A stretch of 64,000 nt of DNA from Gammaproteobacteria bacterium (lineage in GTDB: Bacteria; Pseudomonadota; Gammaproteobacteria; Methylococcales; Methylomonadaceae), in contig JAHJSQ010000040.1 in NCBI GenBank assembly GCA_018830325.1, positions 1-64,000 of the forward strand, in the 5' to 3' direction. The notes under the pieces were generated by a model that saw nothing but the letters and a program-made list of their open reading frames with translations, had not been told where the DNA came from and made no database searches. A program made the position numbers and the translations under genes. This document shows, one piece after another, positions 18,559 through 26,620 of this stretch. Numbering within the stretch: position 1 is the stretch's first letter; each line of letters begins with the position of its first letter.

Positions 18559-19665
18559 ATGAGAATAGGTATTCCGAAAGAAATAAAGGATCAAGAAGGT
18601 AGGGTGGGCTTGACTCCGGCGGCCGCCGGAACATTGGTCGAGCGAGGCCACGAAGTATTAGTTGAAACCTGTGCCGGTTTAGATTCTGGGTTTGCCGATG
18701 ACCAGTACAAACAGCTTGGTGTTAATGTGGTTTCAGCATCGGAGGCTTGGAAGACGGACTTAGTGGTTAAGGTCAAAGAACCGTTGCCTGCCGAGTATCA
18801 ATATTTGAAGCAACAAACAGTCTTTACTTTTTTGCATTTGGCCGGTGTCGATCCGGCTTTGACCGACGCCTTGCTCACTAATGGCACCACCGCGATTGCC
18901 TACGAACTGGTTGAAGATGAGCAAGGTCGGTTGCCGATTCTAGTGCCGATGAGCGCGATAGCCGGTAATGTCGCGGTCTTGATGGGCGCGTATTATCTGG
19001 CTGAGTTCAATGGCGGCAAAGGCGTTCAATTAGGCCGCATTGGCAAGAACAGGCATGGTCATGTGTTGGTCGTCGGCGACGGGGTGGTTGGCATGCATGC
19101 CGCGCGCGTGGCATCGGCAATGGGAGCCGATGTTTATGTCGCCGGTATCGACAAATCGCACATGGATTGGTTGAGAAGAAACGAGTTGCCGGAAGTCAAT
19201 TTCGTATTATCGACGCCGGAAAATATAAGCCGCATTGTTACCGAGGCGGACCTCATTATTGGGGCCGTGTTGTGCCGGGGAGACAAAGCACCTAAAGTCA
19301 TCACCGAACAAATGATAGCGACGATGATGCCCGGCTCGGTCGTTGTCGACGTCAGTATCGATCAAGGCGGTTGCATCGAAACTTCGCGGCCGACATCGCA
19401 TACCGAACCCGTTTACACGACGCATGGCGTGATTCACTATTGCGTCAGCAACATGCCCGGCGCCTACCCTCGAACGTCGACACTGGCGCTCAATGAAGCG
19501 ACTTTGCCTTTTGTTCTAAAGCTGGCCGAAACTGATAAAGAAGGGCTTGAGCATCTTGACAGTGGATTAAAGAAAGCGGTGATGACTTATCACGGACAGT
19601 TGACCAATCATGCTGCAGCTGCAGCGCTTGACAAATTAGAGCATTATCGGGCTTTGGTTGATTAG
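18559..19665 (+). CDS. ald: Alanine dehydrogenase
   Basis: The enzyme interconverts pyruvate, ammonium and NADH with L-alanine. The 368-residue protein begins MRIGIPKEIKDQEGRVGLTP, the family signature with substrate-binding Arg and Lys, and has a Rossmann motif VVGDGVVGMHAARVASAMGADV. The conserved ending includes MTYHGQLTNHAAAAAL. AAGGGGG precedes the ATG at 18559. In methanotrophs reductive amination by this enzyme is a recognised ammonia-assimilation route. It stands alone, divergent from the exchanger. Confidence 0.95.
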   Translation: MRIGIPKEIKDQEGRVGLTPAAAGTLVERGHEVLVETCAGLDSGFADDQYKQLGVNVVSASEAWKTDLVVKVKEPLPAEYQYLKQQTVFTFLHLAGVDPALTDALLTNGTTAIAYELVEDEQGRLPILVPMSAIAGNVAVLMGAYYLAEFNGGKGVQLGRIGKNRHGHVLVVGDGVVGMHAARVASAMGADVYVAGIDKSHMDWLRRNELPEVNFVLSTPENISRIVTEADLIIGAVLCRGDKAPKVITEQMIATMMPGSVVVDVSIDQGGCIETSRPTSHTEPVYTTHGVIHYCVSNMPGAYPRTSTLALNEATLPFVLKLAETDKEGLEHLDSGLKKAVMTYHGQLTNHAAAAALDKLEHYRALVD

Positions 19666-19737
19666 CGTGGGAAAAATAGTTCGGGATTCGATAGTTGGTT
19701 TTTTTGATAGTCCTTTAACGAGAAGTTTTTCCAGAGG

Positions 19738-19998
19738 TTAACGCTGCTGCCGCCAACGGTAATAAATTTTTCCGTCATCGCATTGCCAACTCAAGCGTTG
19801 ACTGCCGCTTTCATTGATAAACGGCTGGCAATCGTGGTCGACTTTAAATTGTTCCCATTCGCCGTCGTCGATATTGGAACTCAGGTAAGCACCGATTAAT
19901 TTGATAATGGCTATGCTGAATAAAAGCCCGACGAAGGTAGCAACTAAGTTGTGTTTCAGCGACAGTATGATTTTTGCGATCGTTTCCGATAATGTCAT
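19738..19998 (-). CDS. Small membrane-anchored protein, 86 aa
   Basis: It has one membrane helix (about residues 16-38) followed by a ~48-residue polar domain with two cysteines (DHDCQPF and SWQCDD) and a KIYYRWRQQR tail. AGGAAGG before the ATG gives a good start. It lies 74 bases after the coiled-coil protein gene on the same strand and likely ends that operon. I do not recognise the family. Confidence 0.65.
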   Translation of the reverse strand: MTLSETIAKIILSLKHNLVATFVGLLFSIAIIKLIGAYLSSNIDDGEWEQFKVDHDCQPFINESGSQRLSWQCDDGKIYYRWRQQR

Positions 19999-20072
19999 GG
20001 CGGCCTTCCTCTTCGGTTATCAAATATGATTGTTATTCGCTCATCTGTTCCTGTTTGAATTTTGATGTTGCT

Positions 20073-21440
20073 TTATTCAGGCTCCGAATTCAACGGTAGT
20101 TCGCGAGGCGCTTGTTCGGCGGACTGCTTGGCTTTTCTTGCTGCTTGTATCATTTCGTTGCGCCGCTTCTCGAGTACTAATAGCTCGATGTCCCTGCGTA
20201 AATATTCGGAAGTTTCCTGAGTGGCTTCATAACGTTTTTTCTGCTCCTCGATCTGCATCGCCAGTTCCATTTCCTTTAGGCGGCTTTCGTGTTGCAGCCT
20301 TTCCGCATGCAGTTTTTCCTGCAATTTTTGAGCTTCTGATTGTTTCTGAGCGGCCAGAGCCCGTTCCGCTTCGGATTCGATTTGCTTTAAGCGCTGCTCC
20401 TGTTTGAGCTTTTCTTGTTGCATACGCTCTTTCGCGGCGTTCCATTGAGCCTGTTGTTCTTCGAACTGTTTGAGTTCGACCGCGAGTTCCTTTTCTTTAA
20501 GTAACTGTTGATGCCTCAACTTTTCTTCTTGGAGTCTTTGCTCGGTCTCAAGTTGTTTGGCCAGTTGCTGGCGTTGCAATTCTCGTTGCGTTTCCTGTTC
20601 GAGCTCTTGCAGACGGGCTTGATGCCGAACCCGTTCCATGTACAGACGCTCTTCCAGGCTGAATTGCTCGGTTATTTGTCGCTCTTGCTCCTTTAGCAAG
20701 CGTAAATTGGACTCGGACTCAAGTGCTTGTTCCTTGATTTTCAGTTCTGTTTCCCTGTTTCGTTTTTCGATAAGCAGGCGTTCTTGTTCTTCTTGTTGGC
20801 GCAGACTTTCCCGGTTTTGACGCTCCTTGAATTCGAAGTTCTTCTTTTGAATTTTTAGATAAATATCTTCTCGAGCAAAGCTATTACTCAAGTTTTGCGA
20901 TTGAGTGACATCGGCAAAAGATGGTTGTATCGAGCATAATGCACGGCACTGAATATGTTGAGTAATCAGTGTTTCGTTGATTTGTGTTTGAATGCGCTTT
21001 TCGATCGGCGCTAATCCGGATTCTATCCATTCGCCATCATCGAGTTTTTTAATTTCCTGGTCGATGGCATCGCGAACCAGGCTTTCATAAGCTTTTTTGA
21101 TATATGAGTTGATCTCGGGCAAGGTCTCAATATGTGTCATTGCATAGTGAATAGAGGCCTGAAAATGAATCGTCAGATTGATCTCGAGTGAGCAAAAACC
21201 GCCATATAGTTCGGCGCGACAGGTCAGTGACCAGTCTTCGATCGGGAGTTGAAAAATACGGTGATAAAAACGCGGGGTAAATTTTTGGGGACGAGGAAAA
21301 GCCTTCCGGTAAGGGCCTAGTTTTGCAACGACTAAGCGTCGACTGCCATCGAAGCCCGGGTCCCAAGTTTCATCTTGGTCGTTAGCTTCGCTGGCGATAT
21401 CGGCTAGCCAAAGGTCTAGAGGCGATTTAGTGCTGTTCAT
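20073..21440 (-). CDS. Flotillin-like coiled-coil protein, 455 aa
   Basis: Residues ~35-190 form a globular alpha/beta region whose pattern (LEINLTIHFQASIHYA, helices, then a second basic helix and IQCRALCSIQ) resembles an SPFH/band-7 domain. Residues ~195-430 are an extremely charged Gln/Glu/Arg coiled-coil, like flotillins. There is no membrane helix or signal peptide. It overlaps the upstream membrane coiled-coil gene by 14 bases, which implies tight coupling. The SPFH assignment is inference by eye; low-complexity composition could mislead. Function unknown. Confidence 0.7.
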   Translation of the reverse strand: MNSTKSPLDLWLADIASEANDQDETWDPGFDGSRRLVVAKLGPYRKAFPRPQKFTPRFYHRIFQLPIEDWSLTCRAELYGGFCSLEINLTIHFQASIHYAMTHIETLPEINSYIKKAYESLVRDAIDQEIKKLDDGEWIESGLAPIEKRIQTQINETLITQHIQCRALCSIQPSFADVTQSQNLSNSFAREDIYLKIQKKNFEFKERQNRESLRQQEEQERLLIEKRNRETELKIKEQALESESNLRLLKEQERQITEQFSLEERLYMERVRHQARLQELEQETQRELQRQQLAKQLETEQRLQEEKLRHQQLLKEKELAVELKQFEEQQAQWNAAKERMQQEKLKQEQRLKQIESEAERALAAQKQSEAQKLQEKLHAERLQHESRLKEMELAMQIEEQKKRYEATQETSEYLRRDIELLVLEKRRNEMIQAARKAKQSAEQAPRELPLNSEPE

Positions 21441-22713
21441 GGGCGACGGGTTCGGTATTCATCGTTGCAGGTTCTGCGCGTCCGGATTGCTCCTTGAGTT
21501 GTTGCAATTTATCGCCTAGCTTTTCGGCAATCAACGGATAGAGTGTCGGCGCGAATTCTACGGTACGGTCGTCGACTTTACGCAAAAAGCCCCGGCTGAG
21601 CAACAGGCCGACCGCAAACATTCGCGGCCAGTCAATATAGCGTTTGGCTTTTTCGATTTCAGTTTTTTCGATAATCATTTCTAAGGCATCGTTTTCGTTG
21701 ATGCGGAATTGCGTGAATTGCCTTAGGCATTCGAAAACCAGCTCTTCCTCTTGTTCGGTCAATGGTCCGGGGGCCGTGAATTCCAGGCGGTAGGAGAGCA
21801 GTACGGTAAAAAAATCGACCATGCCGGCACAAACTAAAGCAAAGGTTGAAAAGCCTGTCCACATTGCAAAAGACGGCTTGATGCCTTGAATATATTGCGA
21901 GTAAGGCATTAATACCGGTGCCGCAGGTAAATGGGTATTGAATTTGGCGACTTGCCGATTGAATTGCAATTGAACGGTCTGCAAGCCGCTCGATATCTGT
22001 TGATATATTTCTCGAATAGCCTCGGAATCCTGGTCAAGTTGATTTAAATTGGCTTGAAGTGCGCCGATTTGGGTATCGAGTAGTGCAAGCTGTTCTTCGA
22101 GCCCCGCCAATTCGGATTTTTTGTTTTGAAAAAGCTCGTTATAGTGCCGCCAGATTCGGCCTTCACCGACTTGGTTTCTTAATGATGGAGGGATTTCAGG
22201 ATGCGTGCCGAAATAAGCTTGAGTGACTTGTTGGTTCAACTGCTCTACTTCAAGCCGCTCTTTCGCCAATAATTCTCCTTTAATGGCGATAATGTCGCTT
22301 AAATAATCCTCGACTTTATTACGGACTTCGTTGAGGCGTTGGATATGAATCGTATCTTGTTCGGAGATTTCATAAAACTTGAAATAAGAAAACGACACCG
22401 ATGCGCCCAATGCAATCAACAGCGAGGAAAGCACGCTAAAGTAACGCAATCGATTGGCGCGCCAATGAATTCCGGCGATCTCAAATGAGCAAATCACGAT
22501 GATCGATTGAATCGCTACCGTGATGATTAGCGCGATCCAGGGTGTGATGAAATGCGACATGCCGTAATATGTCGTAAACCCGGAAGCCAAACTGAGCGCG
22601 AGAACGATGGGAATGGTCCATATTCGCATCAGACTCACGAACAGGGTTTGTATGATGTTGATGAGACGTCCTAGGCCGCCGCTTTTCATTTTTATTATTA
22701 TTCGGTTGTCCAT
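21427..22713 (-). CDS. Membrane coiled-coil protein, 428 aa
   Basis: Three membrane helices lie near residues 28-50, 55-80 and 92-112. A long coiled-coil follows (about 120-275) with ELAGLEEQLALLDTQIGALQ. A fourth membrane segment (about 283-310) leads to a C-terminal domain with a short winged-helix-like stretch (LLLSRGFLRKVDDRTVEF). The coiled-coil would be a loop between helices on one membrane face. It is the first gene of the three-gene set ending at 19738. No recognisable family. The first ATG lacks a clear ribosome binding site; ATG 22689 is an alternative. Confidence 0.7.
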   Translation of the reverse strand: MDNRIIIKMKSGGLGRLINIIQTLFVSLMRIWTIPIVLALSLASGFTTYYGMSHFITPWIALIITVAIQSIIVICSFEIAGIHWRANRLRYFSVLSSLLIALGASVSFSYFKFYEISEQDTIHIQRLNEVRNKVEDYLSDIIAIKGELLAKERLEVEQLNQQVTQAYFGTHPEIPPSLRNQVGEGRIWRHYNELFQNKKSELAGLEEQLALLDTQIGALQANLNQLDQDSEAIREIYQQISSGLQTVQLQFNRQVAKFNTHLPAAPVLMPYSQYIQGIKPSFAMWTGFSTFALVCAGMVDFFTVLLSYRLEFTAPGPLTEQEEELVFECLRQFTQFRINENDALEMIIEKTEIEKAKRYIDWPRMFAVGLLLSRGFLRKVDDRTVEFAPTLYPLIAEKLGDKLQQLKEQSGRAEPATMNTEPVAHEQH

Positions 22714-22864
22714 CGTCTGACTTTATGTTGTTATTTCGGGTAAGCGTTATTGCGGAAATTAGTAGGATTAAAAAATTCTGCTAATAGTATCACATTGAAT
22801 TTAAATAGTTTCTATTGAAAATATACTTCGCGCGGTCATGTTTGCGGCTTTTATGGCAATGCTA

Positions 22865-22943
22865 TTTTGTTCGAGAGCAAGGCGCGAAAACAGGCGCATA
22901 GCAAGCTATGTAACTGTTTTCGCAACGCCGCTCTCGGACAAAA
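22865..22943. repeat. Long imperfect hairpin (79 bp)
   Basis: Arms of about 30 bases (TTTTGTTCGAGAGC... and ...GCTCTCGGACAAAA) fold over an apical perfect hairpin, CATAGCAAGCTATG (22897-22910). Part of the same sequence flanks the tandem duplication at 29325. It fills much of the divergent spacer 22714-23045, which otherwise holds nothing I recognise. Confidence 0.7.
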
Positions 22944-23045
22944 GAGCGAGTCAGAAAACCGAAAATGTGGCCGCGCGAAGTATAATCAATCGGTTGTCTT
23001 TATCCCGGCTGTTGCGAGAGCGTTTTAACATAGCGAGTATCAATC

Positions 23046-23957
23046 ATGAAAATAGCCATAATCGGAGCCGGCCATGTCGGTTCTTCGTTAGCCTATGCAT
23101 TGGTGTTGAAGGGCTTGGGTAATCATTTGTTGTTGGTCAATCGGGATGCGACCAAAGCTTTGGGCAATGCCTTGGATTTACAGCATACCCTGGCTTTTTG
23201 CGAACGGCCGATGCAAATCGAGGGCGGCCCGCTTGAAGAGGCGGTGGGCTGCGATATCGTCGCGATCACCGCTTCGGCACCGATGGCAAAAGGCATGACT
23301 TCTCGTATGGAATTAGGCAAAGCCAATGTCGATTTGTTCAAGTCGTTGATTCCAATGCTGGCCGAAAAAAATCCTGAAGCTGTTTTTATTATCATCACGA
23401 ACCCGGTCGATGTGATGACTTGTTGGGCTACGCGGATTTCGGGGTTGCCCCCTTCAAAAATCGTCGGTATCGGTACGCTGGTCGATTCGGCACGTTTCAG
23501 AACCCTATTATCCAAGGCCGAACAGATTCATCCCGATGATTTAAGAGCCTATATTCTCGGCGAGCACGGACCGAATCAGTTTCCGGTATTCAGCCATGCT
23601 TCGGCCGGCGGCGAACCGATAACCGATAGTCCGAGGCATAGAGAGATTTTTGAAGAGGTCAACAAGGCCGGTTTCGAGGTCTATCGATTGAAAGGCTATA
23701 CCAATTTCGCTATTGCTTCAGCCGCTTGCGAAGTCATCAGAACCATCGTTCACGACGAACACCGAACGATGCCGCTTAGTACTTGCTTCGATGATTGGCA
23801 GGGAATCAAAGACAATTGCTTCAGTATTCCGGTGGTATTGGGCCGGTCCGGCATCATTCGTTATTTACAGCCCGACTTGAACGAAATAGAACACGCTGCG
23901 TTGGAGAATACGGCCAGAACGGTCCGAGTCAATATCGATAGTTTATTGCTTGGGTAG
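23046..23957 (+). CDS. Lactate/malate dehydrogenase family protein
   Basis: An NAD-dependent 2-hydroxyacid dehydrogenase of the LDH/MDH fold, 303 residues. It has the N-terminal IGAGHVGSSLAYAL Rossmann motif, TNPVD, the Asp/Arg pair in GTLVDSARFR and the catalytic His in GEHG. The substrate-specificity loop reads SAPMAKGMTSR: the position that is Gln in lactate and Arg in malate dehydrogenases appears to be Met or Ala, and the loop is one residue longer. The substrate is therefore uncertain. It stands alone with a weak ribosome binding site. Confidence 0.85.
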   Translation: MKIAIIGAGHVGSSLAYALVLKGLGNHLLLVNRDATKALGNALDLQHTLAFCERPMQIEGGPLEEAVGCDIVAITASAPMAKGMTSRMELGKANVDLFKSLIPMLAEKNPEAVFIIITNPVDVMTCWATRISGLPPSKIVGIGTLVDSARFRTLLSKAEQIHPDDLRAYILGEHGPNQFPVFSHASAGGEPITDSPRHREIFEEVNKAGFEVYRLKGYTNFAIASAACEVIRTIVHDEHRTMPLSTCFDDWQGIKDNCFSIPVVLGRSGIIRYLQPDLNEIEHAALENTARTVRVNIDSLLLG

Positions 23958-24050
23958 GGGAAAGGTTAAAGGTCCGCTGTTTCCCAAGCTCCAGCTTCGC
24001 GATGTTAAAGCAGTAGAATACGCTGTGCATACCACGGTAAAGGTTTCCAA

Positions 24051-25532
24051 TCAAATATCGTGTTTGTGGCGCAGCAGCGGTCGAAAATCGAACCACGCTG
24101 CGGTAACTAGGTAAGCCGTAAGGCTTGCCGAAGCACTGAGCCAGGTGTTGATAAGATAGACTTCTGTCGCAAAATGATGCGCAGCATATAATGTTAAGCC
24201 GAAGGCGATATAGCCGGTGATCTTGCCTAGCTTATAGGGGACCGGATAGTAGCGGCGCCCCAGTAGCCAGGAGATGACGACCATGAATAAATAGCACGCC
24301 AGCGTCGCCCAGGCAGAACCGTGATAGCCCCAAATCGGGATCCACCAAATATTCAGCCAAGCTGTTAACCCTGCGCCCGCCAAAGATACCAAAGCGCCCA
24401 TGCCGGTGCGGTCGGTCAATTTGTACCAGATCGACAGATTGACATAGATGCCGAGCAGTAGATTCGCGATCAATAAGACCGGTACGATGTCGAGCCCTTC
24501 GCGGAAGTCCGAGCCGATAAAGTATTGAAAAAAATCGATGAATAGCGTCACGACTAGAAAAATAAACACGCCGAAGATCACAAAATAATTCATGACTAAG
24601 GCATAAGACTTTTGTGCATCCTCACGGCCGGCTATGCTAAAGAAAAACGGTTCGCCGGCATAGCGGAATGCTTGCACGAACAGGCTCATCAGAATCGATA
24701 ATTTATAACAGGCGCCATAAATACCTAGCATTTGCAAATTGGTATCCAAATCATAAGGCAGCATATATTTCAATATTGCCCGGTCGAGCATTTCGTTGAC
24801 CATGCCGGCGAAACCGATAATGACCATCGGCAATGAATAGACCAACATCGGTTTGAGTATTGTCGGGCTTAGCTGTAGGTGTATGCCGCGCAGTTGCGGA
24901 ATCAATAACAGGAATTTAAAGCAACTGGCCAGCAGGTTGGCTAGGAAAATATATCCGACACCGATCGCCGGATCGTAAATAAAGCGAATCGCCGAACCCG
25001 GCCAGGCCGCAGCAATTTTCGGGCAAGCAACCAGAAAAAACAGATTGAGACCGATGGTCAAGAAAATCTCGGTCAATTTGATGCCGGCAAAACGCCATGC
25101 CCGGTTTTCCGCGCGTAACCGAGCGAACGGCAGCGCCGTTATCGCGTCCAGAACTAGAATCGATGCAAACCAAAGAATATATTCAGGATGTTCGCCGTAA
25201 TGCAGAAGCTCCGCAAAAGTTTCGTTGAAAAATACGATGAACCCGAGAAAAGTCAAATTGACCAAAACTAGAAAGCTTTGCGCGCCGGCATAGACTGTCT
25301 CGTTCGAAAAATCCTGTTTATTGCGAAATCGAAAATAGCCGGTTTCAAGGCCGCCGATCAACAGTACTGCGAAGAAACCGGCATAGGCATAAAACTCCGA
25401 GACCACGCCGTATTCGCCGGTGCTGAACGTATAGGTGTAGAGCGGGACCAGAAGATAATTAAGAAAACGGCCGATGATGCTGCTAAGGCCGTATATCGCG
25501 GTCTGTGAGACGAGTTGACGTAAAGGGTTCAA
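24051..25532 (-). CDS. Polysaccharide flippase (Wzx/MATE-like)
   Basis: The 493-residue protein has about 12-14 membrane helices and begins with the family pattern LVSQTAIYGLSSIIGRFLNYLLVPLYTYTFSTGEYG. Members flip lipid-linked sugar units across the inner membrane for capsule, O-antigen or exopolysaccharide. The frame starts with TTG at 25532, since no suitable ATG lies near. No glycosyltransferases are adjacent, so its pathway is not visible here. Confidence 0.87.
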   Translation of the reverse strand: MNPLRQLVSQTAIYGLSSIIGRFLNYLLVPLYTYTFSTGEYGVVSEFYAYAGFFAVLLIGGLETGYFRFRNKQDFSNETVYAGAQSFLVLVNLTFLGFIVFFNETFAELLHYGEHPEYILWFASILVLDAITALPFARLRAENRAWRFAGIKLTEIFLTIGLNLFFLVACPKIAAAWPGSAIRFIYDPAIGVGYIFLANLLASCFKFLLLIPQLRGIHLQLSPTILKPMLVYSLPMVIIGFAGMVNEMLDRAILKYMLPYDLDTNLQMLGIYGACYKLSILMSLFVQAFRYAGEPFFFSIAGREDAQKSYALVMNYFVIFGVFIFLVVTLFIDFFQYFIGSDFREGLDIVPVLLIANLLLGIYVNLSIWYKLTDRTGMGALVSLAGAGLTAWLNIWWIPIWGYHGSAWATLACYLFMVVISWLLGRRYYPVPYKLGKITGYIAFGLTLYAAHHFATEVYLINTWLSASASLTAYLVTAAWFDFRPLLRHKHDI

Positions 25533-25624
25533 GACAAAGAGTCCGGTTAACAGAGTATAGCTATCTTAGATCAAAATTCGGCACCAGGGTGTCCGTTAAA
25601 GTACGCGGTGAATACGTTCATGTA

Positions 25625-25654
25625 GGCCCCTCACCTAGCGTTAGGTGAGGGGCC
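25625..25654. repeat. Interspersed palindrome, copy
   Basis: GGCCCCTCACC..GGTGAGGGGCC around TAGCGTTA; same family as 7264-7291. Confidence 0.85.
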
Positions 25655-25773
25655 GAATACCCCGGGCGCCTAGTCTGTTGAAAAAAGCTATTTTAGCTAA
25701 TTTCTGTATTCCCGCTTTTTAATCTCAAAATAACTTGAAAATTGGTGGTGATCATAGGCTTAAAGCGCCAGGC

Positions 25774-25852
25774 GTAGGGTGCGCATCGCGCACCTGGGTC
25801 GGGCAGTTCGTCGGGTTCGGTGCCTTGGAAATGTGCGCGATGCGCACCCTAC
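25774..25852. repeat. Perfect 20-bp inverted repeat
   Basis: GTAGGGTGCGCATCGCGCAC at 25774-25793 is the exact reverse complement of 25833-25852, with a 39-base loop. Confidence 0.85.
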
Positions 25853-25925
25853 GGTGTTGGATCGTTTTTTCAACCACCGAGTACACAAAGCATGAATATC
25901 TATACCTCTGTGAGCTCTGTGGTTT

Positions 25926-26175
25926 TATACTCATCGTAGATGAAAATTCGGCCTCGGGGTGCCCGTTAAAGGACGCCGTAAACCCAGCACCTAAATTATC
26001 CAAGACAATTAACCATGGCCAATGGCCAATGGGCTATGGAATTTAGGTGCTGGGTAAATACGTCCATGTAGGCTATATGTCAGCTCCATGCTGCCCCTCA
26101 CCTAGCGCTAGGTGAGGGGCCGAGCACCCCGAGGCCTCCTCCGGTACTGCCGAAATTTGAAGTGCGAAAGGTATA
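25926..26175. repeat. R2 element, composite copy with nested hairpin
   Basis: The left end TATAC.(N).AAAATTCGGC and right end GCCGAAATTT(N)GGTATA are imperfect inverted repeats. Inside, a 72-bp hairpin (25983-26054) with arms CCCAGCACCTAAATT/AATTTAGGTGCTGGG is bordered by TAAA on both sides (25979-25982 and 26055-26058). A TCACCTAGCGCTAGGTGA palindrome lies at 26093-26120. Confidence 0.85.
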
Positions 26176-26218
26176 TTAAGCGTAAAATGAAAAATTCAAA
26201 GATTAGAGTGATAAGAGA

Positions 26219-26485
26219 CTAAGGATAAATAACCTTGGGCTGGAAGTAGGCGGCCGGATATTTGGGATCGAATTCCGCTATCGAGGCCGGTTCGCCGCTT
26301 GATTTTTTGTCGGCTTGTTGGGCTGCCGGTGCGGTGTCCAATTGATCGGCTAAGTCTTTATCGATAAAAACAACTTTCGGTTGAAAATTACTGGCCGGAT
26401 ATTGATCGTCGCTGGCGGCTGAAGCAGTCATTGACGCGAAAGTGAATCCGAATGCGGCCAAGCCTAATAGGATTGTTTTGAACAT
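26219..26485 (-). CDS. Small secreted protein with repeated YPAxxFQPKV motif
   Basis: The 88-residue protein has a signal peptide ending at ASA (before SDDQYP). The mature chain contains the motif twice: YPASNFQPKVVF near its start and YPAAYFQPKVIYP at the C-terminus, joined by a polar Ala/Gln/Lys linker. It lies downstream of the ABC transporter ATPase gene on the same strand, so it could be the last gene of that operon. I know no named family for it. Confidence 0.7.
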   Translation of the reverse strand: MFKTILLGLAAFGFTFASMTASAASDDQYPASNFQPKVVFIDKDLADQLDTAPAAQQADKKSSGEPASIAEFDPKYPAAYFQPKVIYP

Positions 26486-26620
26486 TATAGTATGGTCCTC
26501 CGGGTGGTGGAATATCAGTCCGCCATTATCTTTGATAGCGGGGCATAAAGGGCTACAAGTATCGGGTATTTTTCCCGGTCCTGCAACCGTGAAGGACGTT
26601 TAAAACGACTGCCGGTAAGC
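26486..26620 (-). promoter_or_regulatory. Possible structured leader of the small secreted protein gene
   Basis: On the minus strand two adjacent hairpins form: GTCCTT..AGGAC around CACGGTTGC, then CGGG..CCCG around AAAAATA. They stand ~100 bases before the ATG. They do not match a riboswitch I recognise. An attenuator or mRNA-processing site is a guess. Confidence 0.25.

Larger units (their letters stand above)
25533..26218. other. Intergenic block of nested repeats
   Basis: The block contains a partial R2 (from about 25556), palindromes at 25625 and 26093, a 20-bp perfect inverted repeat (25774-25852), and a complete composite R2 (25926-26175) carrying the nested hairpin element. No gene is supported. 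Confidence 0.8.
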
